A stretch of DNA of 64,000 nt from Lingula anatina (taxonomy: Eukaryota; Brachiopoda; Lingulata; Lingulida; Lingulidae): the NCBI RefSeq assembly GCF_001039355.2, contig NW_019773703.1, positions 475,555-539,554 on the forward strand, read 5' to 3'. The notes under the pieces are model-generated. The model was not told the DNA's origin. It did not search any database and worked only from the letters and a program-made list of their open reading frames with translations. Shown one piece after another: positions 28,664 to 41,700 of the stretch (positions are counted from its first letter, which is position 1; every line of letters starts with the position of its first letter). The translations under genes and the position numbers were made by a program.

Positions 28664-29999
28664 TAACAGTTAATGCCTGATGATTTATTTTTTATGGATT
28701 AAGGGTTCCTAATTGGCAGAAGTATAGGATACTTTTGTGATATGTGATAAATACTTTGAGGTAAAGGAATTTTTTCAATCGAAAATCTTTGCGACAGTGT
28801 ATGCATTTAATTGAGTTTTAAATTATTTAAGTGGCATACAAGTGCTGGAAGTTTCAAATTAAAATTCCAAAGTTGCATTTTAATTTTCTAACAAGGCCAC
28901 GGTTTCAGTGCTTTATATCAGAGCTATACAATACATGAACAAGCTTTTATCAGCATTCCTAACCATTTGTCATTAATGTCAGAGGGCTTTATTAGAGGGG
29001 TGTGAATTATGTTGCTATTTATTATTAAAGAAGCAAACGGCCAGGTTACATGTTGAATTAAATTTGTACTACCCAACAGCCAAGTTGTTGTCTTGTTTCA
29101 TTTCAAACGATGAATACAAAAGATAGTTCATTGATATTGTACATTGCAATTTCCTACAAAATGTCATATGCTACAATGTAAAGGCAACTTCTTCAATTTG
29201 TTTCACAAGAAAAGTTGATCTTTGTAAATATTTATTGCATCATTTCCTAACACCTGCACAGAAGAGTGAGCATAAACTGCACATAAACTGAGAAAACGCG
29301 TTATAATATAAAGATACTGGTACATCACCGATTCACAATATTAGTAATAACACAAAAATATCTGTTTAGCTAAAATGTAATTAGGTGTTTTAATTAACTA
29401 TACTTCAAATTGTTAATTACATAGAATATGGTTTTGCTTTGTTAATTCTGCTGACATTGAGCATTTAATATGGAGTAAAACTGTATGAAAATATCAAGAT
29501 AAAAGGACTCTGAAAAATAATAGTCCATGACAAGATCAACATTAAGAAACTAAATCTTTAAATATAGTAAAGACTGAGGTATACTGTTTTACCTAACTAC
29601 ATATTGAAATGGAAGAACCTGAAATTGCATGCACACCTTTGAATTATTTGACCAGTCGTTTTATTAAATCTACTTATGGCACAAAGATTGCTTTATGATT
29701 TCTTTGAAAATTCAGTCTTATTCATCAAAAGGCCATTACTTTGGATTTTGTCATAAAAAAAGTTTGTCCAGATGTCCTCAACAATTTTCTCGTACTTTGC
29801 TAACCATAACTGATAAAATTCTGAAGGTTTCACTGTTATTGAAAATGAGCAGTTATCTCATTATATGCACACTTTGCATATAATGGAGAAATCCCTATCA
29901 TGGATATGTCAGTATATAAAAGAAAGTGCAGTTCACATGTTATATGAGAAGGAGAAAGGGTGAAAAAGAGTCTCCAGCATTCTCTCATGTTTATAAGGA
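28664..29999. other. Spacer between convergent VPS53 and PGAM5-type gene
   Basis: AT-rich 3' UTR and spacer. I found no canonical AATAAA close to the VPS53 stop and no coding similarity. An open frame at 29695-29883 resembles nothing I know. Confidence 0.5.
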
Positions 30000-30159
30000 C
30001 TAATCTATCCACATAGTTGTCAACAAGTCCCCTGGGAGGTGTCCTGCATCACCAAATGTCAGCAAAGTCACTTGACCCGTAGGTTTTATCATGATCCAGG
30101 TGAGAGAACAGTTGTGTGGCATCATTCTTAACCAGACTTCTGGAGGAAGCTGCAAGGCT
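30000..30159 (-). other. PGAM5 gene 1 alternative terminal exon 5b
   Basis: Reads [17 protein letters not shown] to a TAG at 30000-30002, after a good TTTCAG acceptor and in the same phase as exon 5a. It resembles the C-terminus of gene 2 (HNCS, GHLPxDxLTT) more than 5a does. It lies downstream of 5a, so its use needs 5a to be skipped together with its stop and poly(A) site. Confidence 0.75.
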
Positions 30160-33100
30160 CTGAAACACATACATTCCATCAGTCATTCTTATCCACTGCT
30201 TACTTGACTGCCATCATAAGCAGGGGAATATATGGCAGAATGGATGATTTTCAAAGTGTTCATAAAAAGTCCTCGATTTCTTGGTTTTCACACTCATGTC
30301 GGTTGATATTTTCTAGGCTATTATTAAAGAGAGAGTTTTAGTATCCAGCTGTGATTTGTGTGCATTTGAAAATGTTACCCTTACTTCATATTCTCTTGTC
30401 ATTCTCCAGCACCTAGTTTTAGTAGCACCAATATAAATATCTTTAAAAGGAATGTCTTAAATTAAAATAAATTTATAGTAATTGCTATTTTACTCTCAAT
30501 ATCTGTTCTATTTCATCAGTTCAACATGTCCCATCCTTTCTTTATCTAGTTGAAATATCTTAAAATGGCCAATCACGTCTGAAAATTGTAATTCCTGTCA
30601 TTAGTCAATCACAAAAATATATAACAAAACCTCCTGTAAAAACTTTTCCAAAGCTTGACTTGATGAAATAAATCATCTTCCTATGCACTAAAATCAAGAG
30701 TATAATCAAACATTTATATAGTCATTCTTCTTTATAAACTGCTCCTTTTGCAGCTCTTTAAAATAATAATCTTCCCAGCCGACTAGTTTGTCAGGAGGAA
30801 GATGGCTGTATTCCCCTATGGTCAGTGCTGTGACCTGACCAGTGGGTTTTATCATGATATGGGTCATGCTGCAGTGGTGGACCCTGAACCTCAGCCATAC
30901 TTCTGGGGGCAACTGCAAACCCCTAGAATAACATTCAACAATTCACAAGTGCAGTGTTGTGTAATCAGAACTAATATATTTTTCAGGTTGACATTTCATC
31001 ATGTTATTAAATATGCAGGACTACCTATATACATTTATCTCTTAAAGTGTAACTGATTCAGTGATTTGCAAAGAATCCAACATGGAAAAATCCAATGCTC
31101 ACTGGGTCTAAACAAATTACATTTGAAATCACAATTTCAAAAGGCACAGATATTTACTCTGCAACTTGATATGAAGCACTCCAACTCCGAGGTTTTAAAC
31201 TAAATCAGTGGTAATTACCCACCTGCAGGTCAAATATCTAATGACATTAGCATGACACACTAGTATTTCATAACTATCTTCCTTCTGACTTGGGTCTGCT
31301 CTATGGAAGTAGTGTCTAAATGCAGCTTCTATTCTTGCTCCCTCTTGATAATACTAAAAACAATCAGAAAAGTTGGTACAAAAAGAAAAGGTATTTCTGA
31401 AGAGACAAAATTTGTTTAACTTGTGCAGCATGACATTTTACTTATTTTTTGTATTCTTTTTTGTAGCATCTGTACACAAGATGAAAACTTCCAATGAACC
31501 AGGAAGCATAACTCAAAAAGGCTACGATAGACGTAATTTAAGCTTTAAAATAAAAATTTGCACAAAATAAACTTACAAAACACTAATTTAAAGAAAATCT
31601 AAAATTATCCCATTCTTGGAAGTACTAGCGACATAGGTACAATTTTTTTTAAATATCTTAATCAAACTTATGTCAATGGCTCACAAGATGATCAGCTTTC
31701 CAGTAGCCAAAAGCTGGTTCTGGCGGAACAGTTCCACCTTCACGCAGGAGGTCACAGCTTTTGACGGGAAGATTGGGATCTAGATGCTTCAGTATTATCT
31801 GAGCTGTCTCTGTGGCCCGCTTCATGGTTGAATACACCAGGGATGTATATGGAAGATTCAGAGATTTCAAGCGCTTGCCAGTAAACTCTGCTTGTTCCCT
31901 ACCTATACAAGAGGAAATGAAAGGTATGCAAAAACACTTTTACCAATTGTCACTTCCCATTTCTTGCAATAAAAAACCAAGCCTTACCTAGTTAATCATT
32001 TTTACATATATCATCACAGAATAATTGAATGCTGTATATTTTAAATAAATCTGAATGTCTATTCATCAATTCATCAGACCACCAAGTCTAAAGTTCAAAA
32101 TCAAATTTACAATCAAATCTTCAAAAGTAAGCAAGGTGTGCATAAAGTTTACCAACAGAGCTCAGTACTCTTCTTTCTTCCATGTCATCTCTCCTGTTTT
32201 GCCCATGTCTGACAAGGATCAAGTGTCTTGTTGCACCAACTTGGCACTTTTTCTCATTTGCCATTTCACAACCATTATGTGATTGATGTCTGAAACAAGA
32301 TGGGAGTTGTCTAGTTAGTAAAATAGTATATTTACCTAATTCTGTGAGCTCTCTCTGCGTGTCATCACACTTGCCCTCGCGGTTAAAGAGGCCATGGCGA
32401 ATTAGAATGAGATGTCTGGTAGCAGTTGGTTTCTTTGATGATAATTTGGGCTCAAAAGACCTATCTTGGTCATTGTCAAGTGGACCACCTCCAGTGTCTG
32501 GTTCTCGTCTGAAACAATTTAAATGATAAGAAATGCTTTCAAAATTAAATGATAGATTAATAGATGGTTTGCTAATTAAGTTACATGCAAAATACAGTCC
32601 TTGGTAACATACATTATACATATGCATATCTGTAACTGGCAGAAAAAATAATTTAAGAAGGTAAGCTTTAAATGATAATTAAGACTGAAAATGAGTTATG
32701 GCACAAAAGAAATGTGATGGATAAGAGACTTCAGTTTTTGTAGTCAGACGACCCAGGGAAGGCAGAGAGCTAGCTGTAGCTACTGAAATAAAATAAGTAG
32801 TTGAATTTTAAAACCCAACTTGGTTCACTTGCTGATGAGAACAACATCATCATCATGCTGGATGACCAAATAGAAACGGTCAAAACAGGCAGTTATGAGA
32901 TGACTTTAGATGGAGTATTTCACCCCCACCACCCCTTCCAAACACACAAATACATGCCCATCTTACAGACCAGGTTCTACATGTACGCACACAGTCTTAC
33001 TAAGATATCAATCATATTAATATCATCATACGATTCATACCAGAACTCCATTCAAACACATAAGACCCTTAACTACTAAAATGCTGTTCTAAATGTACAT

Positions 33101-33318
33101 GCATAAAGAAAGGATAATGTGTTAATGGGAGAACCTAAAAAAACACCTACGTACTTATCCCAGTTATAGTCCCACTTTAGCACAGGCTCCCGGTCTGGAC
33201 TAGGCAATGTAGAAGCTGATACGACCGGACTGAGGTATTTACTCCACATCCATCCCCCTGTGATGGCCCCTCCAGCCATGCCCACAGCCTTCAACACCCC
33301 CAGGAGCCTCCCTGACAT
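30000..33318 (-). CDS. PGAM5: PGAM5-type mitochondrial Ser/Thr/His phosphatase, gene 1, with alternative exon 2 and alternative last exon
   Basis: PGAM5 is a phosphoglycerate-mutase-fold protein phosphatase anchored in mitochondrial membranes, acting in mitophagy and cell-death signalling. Exons on the minus strand: 1, 33155-33318; 2a, 32336-32508, or 2b, 32153-32289; 3, 31685-31902; 4, 31223-31353; 5a, 30706-30922, or 5b, 30000-30159. Exon 1 gives a glycine-rich membrane anchor ([13 protein letters not shown]) and the WDxNWD multimerisation motif (KWDYNWDK). Exon 2 carries the catalytic RHG. Exon 3 has STMKRATET and LLREG. Exon 4 has VCHANVIRY with the second catalytic His. Four combinations stay in frame: 2a+5a 300 aa, 2a+5b 281, 2b+5a 288, 2b+5b 269 (human 289). 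An acceptor-like sequence (tttgaag/ag) about 30 nt upstream of the ATG suggests a non-coding first exon. It is a tandem paralogue of the gene at 34800-36922. Confidence 0.88.
30706..30922 (-). other. PGAM5 gene 1 terminal exon 5a
   Basis: Starts [17 protein letters not shown] and continues past the usual PGAM5 end (SHLPPDKL) with a charged tail of about 26 residues ([19 protein letters not shown]). Same entry phase as 5b. The tail is absent from gene 2 and from human PGAM5. Confidence 0.8.
32153..32289 (-). other. PGAM5 gene 1 alternative exon 2b (second RHG exon)
   Basis: Encodes [12 protein letters not shown], then a short loop and LSSVG; this parallels exon 2a ([14 protein letters not shown] ... 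LTELG). 137 nt against 173 nt, both 2 mod 3, with the same phase-2 entry and phase-1 exit, so including both would shift the frame and hit a stop within the second. Acceptor TTTCAG and donor GTAAAC are intact. Confidence 0.82.
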
Positions 33319-34799
33319 CACGGCTCTCCAATGTAGAACTCCCTCTTCAAAAAATAATATACTTAATGAAAAGGAGGCAATATGAAGCATTGTCTAAATG
33401 ATGAAGCCATATAAAGTGTTAAAATTATATCTTTCAAAAATATATCTTATTTCTGCCATTTAATTTACACTAACGTGCAGATATGTACAAGTGTCCACCT
33501 TGGCGGATGCCAGTCTGTATCAAGTACATGTTTAGATATGTTTTGGGCAAAAAGAATTGTACATGTACATATCATATTGTTCAGTTTCATTATTCAATGC
33601 AATCATGATGATAAGTTACTACTCCGGGGATTCCTTGTATATAAATACTTATACATCTGCAACTAGGGTAAGTTACCAGGGCTGTTGTGAATAGAAAATG
33701 CCATTTTTATTACACCTCCTTGACTTTATGTGCAACATTTAATGTTAGTGTAAATGTAAATGGTTCAATGTAACTATTAAGACATCTTTTTTATCATGAA
33801 TGTTCTTTGCCATTTTCCATTTTTTTTAGATTGAAAGAAATTTAAGTGAATGTACAAATTAATATACTAAAAATGATCAAATAGATAAATTCAAATTAAA
33901 TTTTCTGGAACTTTTCAAATTTACTACTACTACAGGTATTGTGAAGAAGTTTATATTATAACACAAATGATTTAGAAGCAGAGAAAAAAACAATCAAATG
34001 ATGATTTTGTATTTATATTCCCATTTCGAGAGTGTTTGCGAAAGAGTATGAGTGAATGTGCATGTTCCAAAAGTAAAAGTTCTTTATCACATTCATTATG
34101 ACATTGTCTGAATTTTCTTGTTACAGTATGAATATTTTGCTACAGAATGTTTAATTATGTTCAAATAAATAAGAAACCTTCATTATACATTTCTAGATTT
34201 TATTCATCAAAAATAAGACTCTTACATAAAGAATCAACCATTTATATGAATTGTTTTACTTTACAAACATTGATGTATTCATGACAAATGACAGAAATAA
34301 TTGTGAAAAGACAAATACATGGTTTCAGAATGAATGAGAAAAATAAATTGGTTGCCAAGATGTAATTGTTTTTCAAAAATCTGTCTTAAGATGCCTGTCC
34401 TAATTTTTGGATATGTGTCCATTCCTTGATTTGTTTGCTCTGGAGTAGGCTCTAGGGATTCCTTGTATATAAATAACTTGTTATAAAATGTTGTAGAAAT
34501 ACTCAACACTTAGTGAAGTTTTAGTCTTAACAAATAAGTACATCAAACACTGCTGTAGCACTTTGAAGAAGACCATAAAAACAAGGTAAAATCTTTTGTG
34601 AAACCCAGCTTAGTTAGCTGGAAGCCTTGATCTGTTTCGTTACTTTGTGAAACTAGCCCTGATGCATTGGCCAAGACTTTATTCTAGCTGCAGCAAATAA
34701 CTTTAGGCACACTGTCTTCTGAGAAGTTGTGCGTCATACTGTAGACCACAAAACTCTCATTGGCAAAATTTTCTTCATATAAATTTCAAAAATTTATTA
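33319..34799. other. Spacer between the two PGAM5-type genes
   Basis: AT-rich. A 21-bp direct repeat beginning GGGATTCCTTGTATATAAAT occurs near 33627 and 34454. No decayed PGAM5 exons were recognised. The region should hold the promoter and any leader exon of gene 1 and the 3' UTR of gene 2. Confidence 0.5.
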
Positions 34800-36922
34800 T
34801 CAATTGGTGGTTAAACAATCAGGTGGTAAATGACCAGAATCTCCTAATCCTTTCAAAGATACACGTCCACTTGGTCTTATGGTAAGCCAGGTTATACTGC
34901 AGTTATGTAGTGTGAGTCTCAACCATGCCTCTGGCGGAAACTGCAGAGCTCTAAAACAAACACAAGAAGAAGACCCTATTAAAATATATACTGCTAATGC
35001 TTTAAAGTTTTGTTTTTGCTCAATTGTATACCACTTCTCTTCCAGAGTTTTGAATGATTTAAAATAAAACAGAAAATCATTAACTTTTTTTCAATTTTTT
35101 AACAAAAACAAAATCAGCTTAATTGTCAAAAAGGTACTTAGAAAGCTGCAAAACAAGCTTTCTGTTTTATGATTGAAGAAGGTTGACAAGTCTCCATATA
35201 CTTTTATGAAGCCCACTCATGTAAAGATGTTTGCTAATCAATTTTCATGTTAAATTATTGAAGACAAAATAAGGAGACCATAAGGTTTAGGACGTGTGAA
35301 AGCCAGTTTGAAACAGCTCACATTGACTTGATAAATAATCTCCAAATAAATGTAGTAAATCGTACTTTACTCTTTGATGGTCAGAGTACTACTGATCCTA
35401 TGATAAACACTTGACCACATATATACACACCTGCATACAAAATATCTGATGACATTTGCATGGCATACATAAACTTCATAACTATCTTTTTCTTGACTTG
35501 GTTTTGCTCTATGGAAATATTTCCTAAATGCAGCTTCTATTCTGGCACCATCTTCAAAGAACTGCTAAATAAGGGAAAATCTTAAAATCATAAATAATTT
35601 CCTATATTTGCTTGGCTATATTTACTCACTGGGATTTCTTGAATAACAGTATTCTAGTCTTAATTATCTTAATTCCTCACCACTAATAAAGCTATAAACG
35701 TAATTTATATTTAGATGACCATCAATTTAATGTGTGAGAGAAGAGTTGGATTTAAAAATCAAATCACAATGTCCACTTGAGATGCTAAATAACAACTAAC
35801 TGAGCTCAAATGACTCCAAATCCAGCTTCAGTTTGACAGCTAATTGCATGTATTAATTATACCTACACTTTGCTCTGGCCTCCAATGTCCTACTGGTGGT
35901 TCTGGTTGAATGGGTGCTCCTTCCCTTATAAAGCTACAGGTATTGACTGGAATATCTGGTGGCAGGAATTTCTGCACTATCTTGCCAGTTTCTGTAGCTC
36001 TTGCCATGGTGGAATAAACCAACAGGCTGTAAGGAAGGTCAAGCTCCTTCAGCCTCTGCCCAACAAGTGCTGCTTGCTTCCTGCCTAAGTGGGACAAAAA
36101 TACCATTAAACAAAAGAAAAAATTAATCAATTTCAATCAAAATAATCGGGCTTTATTGTGAAAATTTAAAGAACCATATAACAGTTCAAATACAAAGTTT
36201 GGCATTTTTTCATCTGTACTGTGAATCAATACATATAAGTTTATGAAATGTCTCAAAACATTCCATTAAAAGGTCACTAACATTTAACACCAAAATCTTT
36301 GTAACAAATTGTTAAAAATGTGAATAATGTGCAATACCTAAATCTGTGAGAATCCTATCCTCGTCTTTCTCTCCTTTCAAATTGTACTGACCATGGCGAA
36401 TGAACAAAAGATGTCTTGAGGCAGTAGGTTTTGCTTTTTCCAGATTATTTTCATATTCTTTTTGGTCCTTCTCACTTTTAGGAGGTCTTACCATACTTTT
36501 AGGTTCTCTCCTAAAATCCCAGCAAAATATCTATTCATGTATGATGTTTTACTCAAAAGAAAATGCATACTTTTAATGCACATGTGCTTTGTATTTGTAT
36601 TGTCTTTTATTTGAAAAATATTCATTGTTTAAATATAGGCACAAAAATATTCTTACATCAGGGTGAATAATGAATGTACATTCAGCATCAAAATGCCAGG
36701 TGTCGAACAATGTCAACTGGAAACCTGTTTATCTTAAAACAATACTTACTTGTCCCAGTTATAATCCCACTTCTTAGGAGTTTCTAACTGATCAGCATGA
36801 CCAGGGGCGTGTTTTGTTTTATCTTTGAACATATATCTACTGATCACCCATCCACCAGCAGCAGCTGCTCCAAACCCTGCTACCACCTGAACCAGTCTGG
36901 TAACTTTGTTTTTACCAGCCAT
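34800..36922 (-). CDS. PGAM5: PGAM5-type mitochondrial phosphatase, gene 2
   Basis: Five coding exons: 36750-36922, 36338-36510, 35867-36084, 35431-35564, 34800-34950; 849 nt, 282 aa (human 289). Exon 1 begins [14 protein letters not shown], with an alanine/glycine-rich membrane anchor ending in [10 protein letters not shown], then KKWDYNWDK (WDxNWD motif). Exon 2 has [13 protein letters not shown] with the catalytic RHG. Exon 3 has STMARATET and FIREGAPI. Exon 4 has [12 protein letters not shown]. The last exon ends [11 protein letters not shown]. Exon 3 is 218 nt in both tandem genes and exon order is the same, so they arose by duplication. This gene has the single, standard set of exons and is the better match to vertebrate PGAM5 (IRHGQY against human IRHSQY). 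An AG acceptor lies directly before the ATG, implying a non-coding leader exon upstream. Confidence 0.92.
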
Positions 36923-38752
36923 CTGTAACATAACATATCAAAATACTGTCAAATGTCTTCTGCAATGCAAATGAAATAATTTGAAATTTATATCTGGCAT
37001 TCTGTATTTTGTATTTGTCAAGTAACTGCTGTTGAGATTAATTCTCATCTTCATGAATAGCTGGTTTGACTCATCGTGTGATATCTCTTCCAATGTTTTG
37101 AATTAGTGAAAGGCATCTACAACCCGCTTTGGAACATTTGCTCTTTACATAGCTCAATCATAAACTACAGGTAACTTTTCTATCAATAAAAATTTCAATC
37201 TAAAAAAACAATTGGTAGAAATGTATGGGCACCGGGGTGTTTTTACTCTGTTTGTTAACTGCTGCTACAAAACATTGTTTAGATATCAATTTTTTGTTGG
37301 GGAGGAGGATACAGAAGTGGTCTTTGTATCATCTTTGCTTTATTTATGGATACTACTGATTCATTTTTGTGAATATATAAATATATATATATTAAATGAA
37401 ACTTCTAGCAAAGCTGATACATATGAAAAAATCTTTCTCAAGGGATAGGCAGTGATACACATGGTTTCTTCAAGTGTCTTCAAATAAGAGTGAACATACT
37501 GGCATATCAAATAAAAAGTATTGATTAGTTCCACAAGTACCACACCAGCATATGCAAGCAAACAAAATGCATACCAATGTATTTTAAAAGATTATCTGTT
37601 GCAATAAATGATTTACATACCTTTCAATTTTGCCAACTACAGGGCACCATGGGAACCTAGTTATAATCATTTATGTCCAGACATCAATATCTCAAAATTT
37701 CCGTTCCAAATCAATTGTTGATCAATATATTGAGTACAGAGGCAAAAGTTTGTTTCAGCTGCAGAATAATTTCTGATGGTTGCTATTCAGCATTGCCTTG
37801 CACCAGCCAGCAAAAATACAAAACAATCAAGAGTCATTTTCAAATAACAGCATGGATTTTAAAGGTATCTCATCCAGGGTTTTTCCTGCTGAATTAAATT
37901 TTCCTTGAAAAAAAAAAACGTTATTTACTCCTGGTCATGTACTTACTTTGCCATTTATAGCACCTTCAAAATCAATGTAACCTGGTGAGAGGAAAATAAT
38001 GCCGTGATTGTCTCAGTTTTAGGCGTTACATACCTGCTTTAAGTACCTAGGATATGAACAAAAACCGACAACTGAGTAGAGAAAGAGGGAGAAAAACTGT
38101 AGAGATCGAGAAGCGTTAACCAAGTTGATTTTTAAAAGGTTGAATAAAAAGGGGCAAACTCTATGTTAAAAGATGAAAGCGACACTTGCATACTTACTTA
38201 ATTAGAATGAAATGATGGTATGACCCCCAGTAAACTTAAGATCCCGATGCACTAATAGCAAAGGAATAATTCACGTGGTAAGTATGGTCACCTGCTGCAC
38301 TCCGATACAAAAAAGAACCGTGTGACAAGACGGATCATATTTCCGGTCAGCGTGCTGAGTGCCGCTGCTCTGATCGTTTTTATTTTTATAAATCGTTTAT
38401 CATTAGACCGTATTTATTACATAAGTCAGATTATGCAGGAATGACACTGTAAGTAAGTAACGTTAATTTGTTATGTACAGGTACAGGAAAGGTACCAATT
38501 ACATGCAGCTCAAGGTCCCTACCATGTACCGTTGTACGGCTAAAAAACTGATGTACGGTAAGATGTTTGAGCTTATATTAACATACGTGTAAAATCTTTA
38601 ACTGGGCTAAGTCGACTAATGTTGAGCTGTATTATGTCAAATCAAATAAATTAAAATAAGAAAGGGAGTACTTACCGATACGGGGTGTCATGTTTTTTAT
38701 TTTCAGATTTCTTTCTCGTATAGGATATAACAGTATCATCATATAATAAAAA
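36923..38752. promoter_or_regulatory. Head-to-head region between PGAM5 gene 2 and RMND1
   Basis: Contains the PGAM5 gene 2 leader intron; a CAG/GTATGT donor on the minus strand near 38032 is a candidate leader exon end. The promoters of both genes probably lie around 38.2-38.7 kb. No coding similarity seen. Confidence 0.45.
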
Positions 38753-41700
38753 ATGTGGAAAGCTTACACAAGATTTGTAGAAAACATCACCAAGAGGGAT
38801 TTTCAGGCAGTTAGTCTTGTTCTCAGTGCAAAGCAGACAGTGAATTTCACAGCAACTGGATGGAAAAGTCCACAGCTTTCCAGGCAAATGCACTGTCTGT
38901 TTCAAAAACAATTCAGGAACAAAAGTTATGCTTTCCCAGCAGTTTTTTATAGTTCCCAACAAGGGCTATCAAAGTGTGGGGAAAAAAGGCATAATGTCTT
39001 TATTCCGGATTGCTTTTCATTCCAAGAAAGGTCGCTGTTTACCACACATATAAGGGAAAACTCCCCACAATCTACTGCTAACCAAGTTAATCCAACTGGA
39101 TTAAGAAAAAAGAGGAAGAGAAAGGTGGTATGTATCTGAAAATACCGAAATTTTATATATTTTTGAAATTGTGTACTGTATACAAACACAAGAGTACGTA
39201 CAAGAATAGGGCTACAAATTGAATATAAGTTTTCATTTAATTGTATTGCTGTATACTAAAAAAATATCACTTTATTTTTAGCAAGATTTTTCTATTCAAG
39301 CCTTTGCATTAGCGGAAGAATTTAAAAGTCTGGAGAGTGTCACAACAGCACTTGAGAAGACTGGACTTTATAAGGTTTCACAGTTGCCCACTGGTAACGT
39401 ATATTACAGACATTTGTCTTCTGAACTATACACTGGTGTTCCCTTATTTATTATTACATATTATAAAATGTTTATATTCAATTTTAATTGATAAATTTTC
39501 AAATTGGTTTCAAGAGTGTATAAGCATGTGATATTTACCTTGCTCATGTTTTCTGCCTTACAGATGCCGCAGCTGTACATTCGACATTTATTTATCAAAC
39601 TGTAGTTCCTCAAATTCCCAGAGAATTTTTTGTATTTGAGCAAGTATATTTTACACTTTAAATATACAGATGTTGGATTCTTATCTATCTTATATTCTTC
39701 ATTAATTTATAAACATATTGCAGAGAAGCCTCTGTACTCAGTACAGTATATATATATGGCTCTACATTAACTTAGGAAAATTTTACTGTAAAACTCACTA
39801 GGATCAATAATGAAAAATTTAGAACTTCAACAGTAAATCATAATGTTGGTCTCTGCTAAACAAAGTGAAACGAGGTAATATTGTAAAGTTTAGAAGTAGA
39901 ACGTTGTTTGTATTTGTTTTGCTATCACGTTTGTGAACCATTTTGCATTTTTTTTTATTCCTCTAGGAAAGGCGCAGTTGTGTTTTGGAATGTTGAAGAT
40001 CCTTCTGTAAGTGGAGTTTTATTTATTCATATATTTTGGGTGTGTGGGCAAATTATTGGTCTAAAATATTCCAGGAAATGGATTTTGATTACTTTTTACA
40101 TGTCACAAATATGTATGAGAGGCAGAGAGGAAAAAATTGCTTTAAATTGGCCCAGGAAACGGATCACTGTCTCACTTTCAGTGCTTCTCTCTGTATTGCT
40201 TTAACCTCAATGTATCTTTCATGCAAAGCACTGTACCTAAAATACTGTTTTTCTGAAGACTTTTGAATGTTTGTGGCCCTGGCAATAATTAATTTCCACC
40301 TGTCAGCATTATAAGATTTTGTCTTCTACTGCTTATCAAATCCAAAACCTGTTTTATTTTGATATCCAAAATTCGCCCATATGCCTTTTTAGTAATGTTA
40401 TACATATATCATCGAAGACAATGAAAATATGACTTTTGGACATTTTCAGATTTATACATAGGTGTAGTATACCTCCATTTTTTTTCTCTCTCAGTACATT
40501 TATTGTTTTGAATTTTGCATCACCTGTTTTATAAATGATGGTTATTGCTTAAAATTGCATTAATGAGATGGTTTCTCTTTTTCAAGCAAAAACGTATTAT
40601 TGAGACTTTAGAATCTCTAACTGTCCAAAAGTATAGTGATTATGATATGGAAGGTGAATTCATGGGATTTTACATTGAAGAAAGGTAAGGATACAAACAA
40701 TTCTTCCATTTATTTTATTCTTCTGTTCTATAAACAGTTTGTAGACAAAAATAAAGCAAGTACTAATATTTAATGTTTTAAAAGATATACAAAATTTAAA
40801 TTTTAATTTGGTGCCTAAAGATGAAGTTCTTATAATTTTTAACTTCCATGAAATTGAAACTAAAAAAAATCATAAGTTATGTTTTGATCAAAACCATTTC
40901 CATGTAAATGACAGTGCTACAGAGGTTTCTTTGCGGTCAGGAAACATTCGCATCCCACCTCAAAATAAAGAAAATAAAGAACAGCTTCTTTTGGAGAAGT
41001 TTGCCATTTCACATGGTTTGATGCTGGCTGGTAAATTTGACTCTTGTTCTAGATTAAAATTATAAAATTTATCAAATTATCAAAATTTATCAAATAATAT
41101 TAGTTATCTAACTACTATAATAATGATATGAAATATATAAAGGATCGTATGGATTTAAGGACAAAAGTGATTTTTATAATAGGTGTAATTTGATGTCTGT
41201 AATGAAGAACTTATTGCTGCTTCAACAGAAATGCAGATTACTGGGAGTACATGTGCCTTTACTGCATTTTCAGTTCAGTTAGATTACTGTGAAACACAAC
41301 TACAGAAATTTATTGAAAAATTGGCATACATTCCAGAGGTAAGATAAATATTTATGATTAATGCAAATCTTTGACATAGAATTTGATTAGATGCAAGGTA
41401 GACAACATTTTACTTCAGACTCCAAAGACGTACATATAGATCTATTGTTTAACATCTTATTTATAAAGAAAATATCATTATCATCTTAATACAAATGGTG
41501 TAATTTTAGGCACACATAGACATGCAACCCAACAGATCACCATGCAAGTCTTCTGATTTAATTGCTTACAGAGAATGTGCTTAAAATCAATATTGCATTG
41601 TGAATTTCATTAAAATTCCTGTCTTTTCTTCAGGATATGAAAACCAAAGGGAAGATGACAACTGAGCCGAGACAAGCAGTCCGGTATATTGGAGAACTAT

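Noticed and set aside
39908-40266. 98- and 76-residue open frames after RMND1 exon 4
   Set aside because: They run past a consensus donor at 40007 into intron; the joined exons match the family without them.
40808-40914. Longer RMND1 exon 6 starting upstream in the open frame
   Set aside because: Phase after exon 5 requires one extra base; only the acceptor ending at 40914 fits, and it gives the family length.
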